From contig JAQVGK010000007.1 of NCBI GenBank assembly GCA_028696755.1, positions 1 through 19,982 of the forward strand: a DNA stretch of 19,982 nucleotides. Reading direction: 5' to 3'. The translations under genes and the position numbers were made by a program. Each line of letters begins with the position of its first letter. The first letter of the stretch is position 1. Of this stretch, positions 14,286 through 19,982 are shown piece after piece. Origin of the DNA: Bacteroidales bacterium. Lineage in GTDB: Bacteria; Bacteroidota; Bacteroidia; Bacteroidales; ML635J-15. The notes under the pieces were generated by a model, which saw only the letters and a program-made list of their open reading frames with translations, was not told the DNA's origin and searched no databases.

Positions 14286-14335
14286 TCAGGCTGAAAGCCT
14301 GATTTAATTCAACCTGATGCGGCGCATCAGGTTGA
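14286..14335. repeat. Two adjacent hairpins, REP-like palindromes
   Basis: The first palindrome, TCAGGCT-GAA-AGCCTGA (14286-14302), forms a 7-bp stem. The second, TCAACCTGATGC-GGC-GCATCAGGTTGA (14309-14335), forms a perfect 12-bp stem with a 3-nt loop. They are more GC-rich than their surroundings and lie between two convergent genes. They may act as a terminator for the barrel gene, but there is no clean U-tract, and their form resembles REP-type repeats of Bacteroidota intergenic regions. Confidence 0.6.
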
Positions 14336-14351
14336 CAAACACAAATACCTC

Positions 14352-14375
14352 TTAAGCGCTATAGGCGCGGCTTAA
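14352..14375. terminator. Hairpin between convergent genes, possible terminator
   Basis: TTAAGC (14352-14357) pairs with GCTTAA (14370-14375) around GCTATAGGCGCG. An alternative inner pairing is GCGC-TATAG-GCGC (14356-14368). It begins six bases after the stop of the minus-strand gene ending at 14381, so it could end that transcript. It lacks a clear T-run on that strand and may instead be the third part of the neighbouring palindrome cluster. Confidence 0.4.
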
Positions 14376-14380
14376 AACTT

Positions 14381-14686
14381 CTACCTAAAAACCAAATAAA
14401 CAAATCCAGCCAAACCAACAAAGAAAATTACTACTACCATAATCTTTCTATTTCGCACTTCTTTATCATTGAGTTGTCGAATTTGTCCGCGATTTTTGTA
14501 TTTTTCTTCAAACTTTTCGCCAATTAGCATCCCTAAAATCACACCGACTAATGGTCCCGCTCCTACTAAAGGAGGAATTTCGAGAATAAGTCCTAATGGA
14601 ACACCAATAGCACTTAAAAGTCCAGTTGAGATTAACATCGATAAGGTTTTAAAGTATCCTTCGGGGTATTTTTTTTCTTCTTTCAT
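14381..14686 (-). CDS. Small membrane protein with glycine-rich segments
   Basis: The 101-residue protein has a short charged N-terminus (MKEEKKYPEGYFKT). A long hydrophobic region with many Gly and Pro follows (about 15-56, STGLLSAIGVPLGLILE and VGAGPLVGVILGMLIGE), then a charged loop and a C-terminal transmembrane helix (about 82-100). Two or three membrane passes are likely, with a Gly-rich pair reminiscent of AtpI- or Gly-zipper-type proteins, but I cannot assign a family. A near-consensus -7 element (TACTTTTG at 14708-14701) lies just upstream, although the -33 box is weak. The gene is monocistronic and convergent with the barrel gene. Confidence 0.65.
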   Translation of the reverse strand: MKEEKKYPEGYFKTLSMLISTGLLSAIGVPLGLILEIPPLVGAGPLVGVILGMLIGEKFEEKYKNRGQIRQLNDKEVRNRKIMVVVIFFVGLAGFVYLVFR

Positions 14687-14784
14687 TACGTTAGTTTTTG
14701 CAAAAGTAATTTTTATTATGAATTTTTTGAAAAAATAAAAGATACAAATCTAAAATTCAAATTTTAATAAATCGCCAAATCTCG

Positions 14785-14962
14785 TATAATTGGTAATGCG
14801 CATTTCAACTTTTGCTGACGCCAGATTACAATTTTACAAATTTGATAATCTAAAATTAATTAAACCCCTATTAATCTGCTTAGCTGAAGTCTAATCCATT
14901 CTATAATTCGTCAATTAGCGTTCTTTTTTTCTTTACGCTTATTTTATTGCTGACGCCAGATT
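14785..14962 (+). repeat. Two diverged copies of a repeat ending TTGCTGACGCCAGATT
   Basis: The 16-bp sequence TTGCTGACGCCAGATT occurs exactly at 14812-14827 and at 14947-14962. Each copy is preceded by a similar stretch (TATAATTGGTAATGCG at 14785 and TATAATTCGTCAATTAGCG at 14902), so a unit of roughly 45-60 bp appears twice, about 117-135 bp apart, with divergence and small indels. Confidence 0.6.
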
Positions 14963-14964
14963 TT

Positions 14965-15052
14965 ATTAACGCGAATTTTCGAATTTTCTCGAATTGCTAT
15001 TAAATTCAACAATATTGATTGTACCGCAAATAATTCGCTAATTCGCGTTAAT
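14965..15052. repeat. 13-bp inverted repeat around a 62-bp spacer
   Basis: ATTAACGCGAATT (14965-14977) and AATTCGCGTTAAT (15040-15052) are perfect reverse complements. The inner flanks also pair partly around further TTCGAATT-like words (TTCGAATTTTCTCGAATT near 14978). The element could be an imperfect long palindrome or the ends of a miniature element. Confidence 0.55.
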
Positions 15053-15218
15053 ATTTTAATGTGCGTAAGCAAGAACCTAAATGGTTACATAATTTTAGTT
15101 CATTTATATTTGATACATTTGAACTGATGACGAGGCTAAAAACATTTTAATTCTTTTTTTTTCTTTGTGATTTCTTACAAATATTTTCTCAAGTTTTGTA
15201 TCTTTACAAAAAATTTCG

Positions 15219-15866
15219 ATGATGTTGAAAAGAATTATAATATTATGTCTTACTGTTTTACCTCTTGCAATATTTGCACAGGAAAACAATGGATATTTTG
15301 GCAATGAGCCATTTCTTGATAGCGATTCAACCAATGTCAAGTCTGAAACTCCCGCGCCAATTAAGGAAAACAAGCTTGAAGCTGGATTTTCGGCAGGCTC
15401 GATGTTTACAAATTATTATGGTAACAGCGTTTTTACGAATTATGCTGCACCAGAAATTCGCTACAATTTCACCGACAAATTCACACTTTCGGCTGGAACG
15501 ATGATGACTTATTCTTCCTTTCCAACATATACTCAATGGAATGGAGAGAATGCTACACAGGCTAACCGCAGCATGATGAATTATTACATGTTTATGAAAG
15601 GTAGTTATTTAATCACTGATAATCTGAGAGTCCACGGATCTGCTGTTTTTGACATGAGTCCAAATGCTAGTTCGCGTAACACATTTAACACACTTGGTTT
15701 TGATTATAAGATTGGCGAAAACACATACATAAGTGCAGAGGTCAGCATTTACAATGTGAGCAATCAAAATCCATTTTTCCGCCCACAATATTCAGCATTT
15801 GACGATAATCCGGCAATTAGGCCATTTGGCAACTCTTTATTCTCCGAACCATTTCCGTCGTGGTAA
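15219..15866 (+). CDS. Outer-membrane-like protein, function unknown
   Basis: The 215-residue protein has a signal peptide (MMLKRIIILCLTVLPLAIFAQ) and an acidic Pro-containing linker. A region of alternating strands follows (AGFSAGSMFTNYYGNSVF, PEIRYNFTDKFTLSAGTMM, YYMFMKGSYLITDNLRVHGS, LGFDYKIGENTYISAEVSIY) in the style of a small outer-membrane barrel. Its C-terminus (RPFGNSLFSEPFPSW) ends in Trp, compatible with insertion into the outer membrane. I do not recognise a family. The start could be 15219 or 15222. The stop overlaps the GTG start of the YgiQ gene by 7 bp, so the two are probably translated together, though a shared function is not evident. Confidence 0.7.
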   Translation: MMLKRIIILCLTVLPLAIFAQENNGYFGNEPFLDSDSTNVKSETPAPIKENKLEAGFSAGSMFTNYYGNSVFTNYAAPEIRYNFTDKFTLSAGTMMTYSSFPTYTQWNGENATQANRSMMNYYMFMKGSYLITDNLRVHGSAVFDMSPNASSRNTFNTLGFDYKIGENTYISAEVSIYNVSNQNPFFRPQYSAFDDNPAIRPFGNSLFSEPFPSW

Positions 15867-17725
15867 GCAATAGCACAGCTAAAAAGTTTTTCTTCCCCAC
15901 TTCGGCAAAAGAAATGAAAGAACTCGGCTGGGATTATGCCGACATTATTTTAGTAAGTGGAGATGCTTTTATTGATCATCCTTCGTTTGGAACAGCTGTT
16001 ATTGCAAGAGTGCTCGAAAATCAGGGTTACAATGTTGCAATAATTCCACAACCAAATTGGCGCGACGATTTGCGCGATTTCAAGAAATTGGGAGCACCAC
16101 GATTATTTTTTGGTGTTTCGGCCGGAAATTTAGATTCTATGTTGAATCATTACACCGCTGCAAAGCGCAAACGCTCGGATGATGCTTATACACCAGGTGG
16201 AAAATCTGGTCAACGCCCTGATTATGCTACAAATATTTACACAAAAATATTAAAAGAAATTTATCCTGATGTTCCAGTCGTAATTGGTGGCATAGAAGCA
16301 TCGATGCGAAGATTTGCACATTATGATTTTTGGCAAGATAAAATCATCAACTCAATTCTCGAGACATCGGGAGCAGATTTGTTAGTTTACGGGATGGCAG
16401 AAAAAGCCATCAGTGAAATTGCAGCCAAACTAAATGATACTGGACTTATCGCAGATTGTCACAATATAAAACAAACAGCATATTTAAGCAGTTTTGATAA
16501 CAAAAAAGAGTCGGATGTAAAGCTATTTTCATACGATGATGTGTGTCGTGACAAATTAAAATATGCACAAAACTTTGTGAAGGTTGAACAGGAAACAAAT
16601 TATCAAAGCGAAAGACGTATAACTCAAATAATTGGAAAATCAAAACTTATTGTAAATCCATCGTTTCCAGTTTTAAGCGAAGCCGAAATTGATGAGATTT
16701 ATGATTTGCCATACAATCGAATGCCGCATCCACGTTACGATGGCAAGGAACCAATTCCTGCATGGGAAATGATTAAAAATTCGGTAAACATTCACCGTGG
16801 CTGCTTTGGGGCTTGCAGTTTTTGTACAATTGCTGCACATCAGGGAAAAATGATTAGCAGTCGCTCCGAAAAATCAATTTTAGCAGAACTCAAGAAAGTT
16901 GCTGCGAGTCCAGGATTTCACGGACACATAAGCGACCTTGGTGGGCCATCGGCAAATATGTACAAAATGCAGGGATTCGATTTAGCAATTTGTGCACAAT
17001 GCAAACGACCATCTTGTATTTTCCCGTCCGTATGCAATAATCTAAACACTTCGCATCAGCCACTTAGCGAACTTTATAAAAATGCTGCTAAGATCCCTGG
17101 AATCAAAAAAATCAGTATTGGCAGCGGAATTAGATATGATATTGCATTGCACGAAACAAAAAATCCTGCAATCAACAAACAAAATCGCGAATATCTTGAA
17201 TTACTAATAAGTCGATTTGTTTCTGGCAGGTTAAAAGTTGCCCCCGAGCATAGTTCACCATCAGTGTTAAAGCTAATGCGTAAGACATCATTTAAAGGCT
17301 TCCGCGAACTTCGAAAGATTTTTGTCAAGATTAACGAGAAATACGAAATCAATCAACAGTTAATTCCATATTTTATCTCTGGTCATCCGGGTTGTAGCGA
17401 ATTAAACATGGCTGAGCTAACTGATGAAATCAGAGATATTGGCTATAAACCAGAGCAAGTGCAGGCCTTCACTCCGACTCCAATGACACTTTCCACAGTA
17501 ATGTATTACACTGGTATAAATCCTTACACTGGCGAAAAAGTTTATGTTGCGACAAAGCAGGAAGATAAGGACAAACAATTAAAGTATTTTTTTTGGTACA
17601 AACCCGAAGTGCGAAAAGAGCTTGATGCAAAAATGAAAAACTTTAAAAGTACTAATGGTAAATCCATCGCTAAAAATGATAAATACTCCGAAAAACGAAA
17701 ATCAGACAAAAGAAAAAGAAAGTGA
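15860..17725 (+). CDS. ygiQ: YgiQ-family radical SAM protein (UPF0313)
   Basis: This is a 621-residue member of the widespread YgiQ family, a radical SAM enzyme of unknown substrate. The diagnostic cluster-binding motif is HRGCFGACSFC, with Cys at 315, 319 and 322 (CxxxCxxC) to bind the 4Fe-4S cluster. The N-terminal half carries the typical B12-binding-like region (DIILVSGDAFIDHPSFG, GVSAGNLDSMLNHYT, VVIGGIEASMRRFAHYDFW) and later the family segment VKVAPEHSS-like LKVAPEHSSPSVL. A Lys-rich tail closes the protein. GTG at 15860 is the best start: the upstream in-frame stop is at 15818 and the first ATG (15914) lies inside the conserved start of the family. It overlaps both neighbours by a few bases. 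Confidence 0.94.
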   Translation: MVSNSTAKKFFFPTSAKEMKELGWDYADIILVSGDAFIDHPSFGTAVIARVLENQGYNVAIIPQPNWRDDLRDFKKLGAPRLFFGVSAGNLDSMLNHYTAAKRKRSDDAYTPGGKSGQRPDYATNIYTKILKEIYPDVPVVIGGIEASMRRFAHYDFWQDKIINSILETSGADLLVYGMAEKAISEIAAKLNDTGLIADCHNIKQTAYLSSFDNKKESDVKLFSYDDVCRDKLKYAQNFVKVEQETNYQSERRITQIIGKSKLIVNPSFPVLSEAEIDEIYDLPYNRMPHPRYDGKEPIPAWEMIKNSVNIHRGCFGACSFCTIAAHQGKMISSRSEKSILAELKKVAASPGFHGHISDLGGPSANMYKMQGFDLAICAQCKRPSCIFPSVCNNLNTSHQPLSELYKNAAKIPGIKKISIGSGIRYDIALHETKNPAINKQNREYLELLISRFVSGRLKVAPEHSSPSVLKLMRKTSFKGFRELRKIFVKINEKYEINQQLIPYFISGHPGCSELNMAELTDEIRDIGYKPEQVQAFTPTPMTLSTVMYYTGINPYTGEKVYVATKQEDKDKQLKYFFWYKPEVRKELDAKMKNFKSTNGKSIAKNDKYSEKRKSDKRKRK

Positions 17726-18354
17726 AAAAAAATCTCGAAATATCGATTTTACTCCTAATTATCCTTCTGATTTCATCGTGCATTACGAAAAAATTTAATG
17801 ATGGAACAAATCAGATTTTTTGTGGCAAATCAGCTTGGACGGCTAGCGAAATCGAATGTTGTAACTATGCAATAAATCAGATCGAAAATTCTGAATCGAC
17901 AAAAATTATTTTTAAAAAAGCGAAGATTAAATCAATGGGGCAAGCTCAACCACATCCGTTAACAATGCTTCGCAAACCCGAAAATAGAGTTTATATTATT
18001 AGTGTTAGAGATAGTTCTGTTAACAAAGGGTTGAATTTTTCGACGATTTCCGATAGTGCAAAAACCGGGCTTGTTGGTCATGAGATTTTTCATGTGATGG
18101 ATTTCAAAAAAAAGAACTTCTTTCAGATAATCATAATGGGTTACAAATATTCCTTGTCAAAAAAATACAAACGTAAAACGGAATGGGAAACCGATTCGCT
18201 TACAATATGCAACGGACTAGGAAATGAGGTACTTTTATTTAATCAAGAAATTGTAAATTCTAAATTTGTGAGTCAAAAATATCTCGAAAGAAAGAATAAA
18301 TTCTACATGCAGAGAGATGATATCCTCCGAATTATTGAGAATTGTGGAAATTAG
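17722..18354 (+). CDS. Predicted lipoprotein metallopeptidase with HExxH motif
   Basis: The 210-residue protein begins with a lipoprotein signal (hydrophobic core then LISSC, Cys 20). In the middle it has VGHEIFHVMD, a HExxH zinc-site motif (H120, E121, H124). About 30 residues later comes TEWETDSL, where E156 or E154 could be the third ligand as in gluzincin-like peptidases. A zinc-dependent peptidase of the cell envelope is thus likely; I cannot name its family or substrate. Four cysteines (C34, C46, C47 and one in TICNG) could form disulphides. The start is GTG at 17722, overlapping the YgiQ stop (GTGA). That coupling suggests co-expression, but YgiQ and this lipoprotein have no obvious functional link. 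Confidence 0.7.
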   Translation: MKKNLEISILLLIILLISSCITKKFNDGTNQIFCGKSAWTASEIECCNYAINQIENSESTKIIFKKAKIKSMGQAQPHPLTMLRKPENRVYIISVRDSSVNKGLNFSTISDSAKTGLVGHEIFHVMDFKKKNFFQIIIMGYKYSLSKKYKRKTEWETDSLTICNGLGNEVLLFNQEIVNSKFVSQKYLERKNKFYMQRDDILRIIENCGN

Positions 18355-18573
18355 TCAGCATTCTCAGTAATTTTTATAAATTATTTTTTTACACTCCTAA
18401 AAATCATAAAAGACTGAATTTCAGAACATTAGCAACCAATTGAGTTATTTTTCAACAAATAATATTGATAAAAATCATGTAACAGTGTTATCAGCATATT
18501 AAAAATACTCTATTTTTGAAATAAATTTTTGAGAAAAACGGTTTATAAATAATAAGTAATAAACCGATTCATT

Positions 18574-19215
18574 ATGAAAGCGTTAGGACAAAAAATATTA
18601 TTTACTGCGTTGGTTGTCGTATTTTTCGGCACTGCATTTTCTCAGTCAACAATACAGCTAAAATTCTCTCCACTTGGTATTCATCCGTTTAACGAGACAA
18701 ACTCTCATTTATTTGAGAACAAAATAGATGAAAACGGTATTTTTGTAACGGAACCATGTTTTATTCTTTCGTACGAAGCTTTTTTGAGAAGTGATACTTT
18801 TGCTTTTAGAGGGATGTTAGGATTTCTAAGTGATGCAGCATCAAAACCAGCATTTTTATTGCACCTAGGATTCAAGCAAAGGCTAAACCAGGTTTGGAGA
18901 AATTCGCTAAGTGTCGGATTGGGTGGGAATCTTTATGGACGCGACTCTTGGTCAACAATTTACGGCTATGTGCCCGACAATTCATGGGCGGCAAATGGTG
19001 ACTGGGAATACAAAATAGGATATAAGGCTGAAATTGAATACGCTTTGTTTCTAAATGATAATAACGATATCACATTATCGGCAATTTATGGCCATCAGCC
19101 TAAAACTTTTACATTTACTGTTGGTTATAAATATTGGTTTTCATCAATTATTAAACACCCCAAAAAATGCGGATCATGTCCGTTTGAAAAGACCAGCAAG
19201 CACTGGAACCCATAA
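18574..19215 (+). CDS. Outer-membrane beta-barrel-like protein, function unknown
   Basis: The 213-residue protein has a signal peptide (MKALGQKILFTALVVVFFGTAFSQ). Beta-strand-like segments follow: TIQLKFSPLGIHPF, FILSYEAFLR, FAFRGMLGFL, FLLHLGFKQRL, NSLSVGLGGNLYG, YKIGYKAEIEYALFLN, ITLSAIYGH and FTFTVGYKYWF. This is a typical small outer-membrane barrel of about eight strands with a short Cys-containing tail (CGSCPFEK). No enzymatic motif is recognised. A possible -7 element, TATTTTTG (18511-18518), lies upstream with a poor -33 box, so the promoter is tentative. The 219-bp gap before the gene holds nothing else I can identify. The acyl-CoA synthetase gene starts 29 bp after its stop. Confidence 0.7.
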   Translation: MKALGQKILFTALVVVFFGTAFSQSTIQLKFSPLGIHPFNETNSHLFENKIDENGIFVTEPCFILSYEAFLRSDTFAFRGMLGFLSDAASKPAFLLHLGFKQRLNQVWRNSLSVGLGGNLYGRDSWSTIYGYVPDNSWAANGDWEYKIGYKAEIEYALFLNDNNDITLSAIYGHQPKTFTFTVGYKYWFSSIIKHPKKCGSCPFEKTSKHWNP

Positions 19216-19244
19216 TCAATCATTATAAATTAAACCCTTAAGAT

Positions 19245-19982
19245 ATGGAAATTAAACGTGTCTTCGATATTTTAGAGCTTTATAAATCTGATTACGCCGA
19301 CCTTAAAGATGCATTCTCATACAAAGACAAAGGCTCTTGGGTGAATTTCTCTGCTCAGGATTATTACAAATATTCACACCTTTTTGCTTGTGGTTTGATT
19401 AATAAGGGATTTAAGAAAGGTGAGAAAATCGTAACAATGTCACAAAGCTTACCCCACTGGAACATAGCTGATATGGGCATTTCTCTTGCAGGACTTGTTC
19501 ACGTCCCGATTTATACCACTCTTGGCCCAGAAGAATTAGAGTATATTTTGCGACACTCCGAAGCCAGAATAATTATAGTTTCGGATGCTGGACTCTATAA
19601 AAAGCTAAAACAAGTTGCAGACAAAATTCCTGAAATTGAAAAGGTATTTGCTTTCCATCATATCGAGGGAATCGAAAACTGGGTTTCGCTTATTCAAGAA
19701 GCACAGGATAATGAAGAAGAATTGATGAAACAGCTGCAAGAAATAAAAGATGCAGTTGATGAAAATGATTTACATACAATTATTTACACTTCTGGAACTA
19801 CAGGAAATCCAAAAGGTGTAATGATTTCTCACAAAAACATTCTAAGCAATGCTATTGGAGTTAAACCTATTGTGCCAATTGATCATGGACAAAAAGCATT
19901 GAGTTTTCTACCTCTTTGTCATATCTACGAACGAATGTTAAATTACTCGTTCCAGATGAAGGGTATCGCAATTTATTATGCT
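19245..19982 (+). CDS. fadD: Long-chain acyl-CoA synthetase, N-terminal part (cut by window edge)
   Basis: This enzyme activates long-chain fatty acids to acyl-CoA with ATP by way of an acyl-adenylate. The ATG at 19245 opens a frame that runs to the end of the window (246 codons). The ANL-superfamily features are clear: the N-terminal GSWVNFSAQDYYKYSHLFA region, TMSQSLPHWNIADMGISLAG, then GLVHVPIYTTLGPEELEYIL, the AMP/ATP-binding signature YTSGTTGNPKGVM, and SFLPLCHIYERM. The last of these is typical of the long-chain group (LPLAHxxER pattern). The C-terminal domain with the second signature is beyond the window. The gene may share a transcript with the barrel gene 29 bp upstream. Which acids it prefers cannot be read from the sequence. 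Confidence 0.9.
   Translation, partial: MEIKRVFDILELYKSDYADLKDAFSYKDKGSWVNFSAQDYYKYSHLFACGLINKGFKKGEKIVTMSQSLPHWNIADMGISLAGLVHVPIYTTLGPEELEYILRHSEARIIIVSDAGLYKKLKQVADKIPEIEKVFAFHHIEGIENWVSLIQEAQDNEEELMKQLQEIKDAVDENDLHTIIYTSGTTGNPKGVMISHKNILSNAIGVKPIVPIDHGQKALSFLPLCHIYERMLNYSFQMKGIAIYYA

Larger units (their letters stand above)
14740..15218. other. 480-bp gap without genes, rich in degenerate repeats
   Basis: I find no credible gene here. The open frames are short, lack family features and have the base composition of non-coding DNA. The stretch holds two diverged copies of a repeat unit and one long inverted repeat, listed separately. A possible weak promoter for the next gene (AAGTTTTG at 15191-15198) lies near its end. 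The region may be a decayed mobile or repetitive element. Confidence 0.5.

Noticed and set aside
14785..15052. CRISPR array
   Set aside because: Only two diverged copies of a unit are present, with unequal spacing and no further regular repeats or cas genes.
15104..15373. Minus-strand open frame of 89 codons over the start of the outer-membrane-like gene
   Set aside because: It lies opposite a plus-strand gene with a clear signal peptide, extends into the repeat-rich gap and shows no protein-family features.

Overview
The window is AT-rich DNA from a member of the Bacteroidota. The evidence is a set of promoters of the TTTG - 19 bp - TAnnTTTG type used by that phylum, a general lack of Shine-Dalgarno sites, a surface-adhesin-like domain typical of proteins exported by the type IX secretion system, several 'FSQ/FAQ'-type signal peptides, many lipoproteins and small outer-membrane barrels, and pseudopilin leaders ending in Lys/Arg-Ala. 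I cannot place it below phylum with confidence.

Layout. Positions 1-127 are the right end of an ISAs1-family insertion sequence, including the transposase C-terminus. It has inserted into a minus-strand gene for a secreted surface protein, which now ends inside the IS (103-837). A 343-bp divergent intergenic region with two good promoters follows. From 1181 to 12512 runs one tight, mostly overlapping plus-strand operon of 13 genes. It encodes a type II secretion / type IV pilus-like machine: major pseudopilin (GspG-like), peptidase-only prepilin peptidase (A24), GspE ATPase, GspD secretin, a PilM/PilN- or GspL-like protein, a GspM/PilO-like protein, a lipoprotein with three Fn3-like repeats, a GspC/PilP-like protein, a MORN-repeat protein, an N-terminally anchored protein with a predicted beta-helix (GspK/PilX slot), two minor pseudopilins (GspI- and GspJ-like) and the GspF platform protein. 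No retraction ATPase (PilT) is present, which favours a secretion role over a twitching pilus. The fibronectin-like lipoprotein, the MORN protein and the beta-helix protein are not standard T2SS parts and are the most interesting content of the window.

From 12513 on the genes look like ordinary chromosome. There is a possible 43-codon ORF behind a consensus promoter, antisense to the end of a lipoprotein-type inorganic pyrophosphatase gene, then an outer-membrane-like protein and a convergent small membrane protein separated by a cluster of three hairpins. A 480-bp repeat-rich gap without genes follows. Next come three overlapping genes (outer-membrane-like protein, YgiQ-type radical SAM protein, HExxH lipoprotein), another outer-membrane-like protein, and the first 246 codons of a long-chain acyl-CoA synthetase that runs off the right edge.

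How the genes work together (inference from families). The prepilin peptidase trims the pseudopilins, GspE and GspF drive their assembly into a periplasmic pseudopilus, and the GspL/M/C-like proteins connect the inner-membrane platform to the secretin, which forms the outer-membrane pore. No cargo gene is obvious in the operon. All family calls are from reading motifs; no database search was possible.
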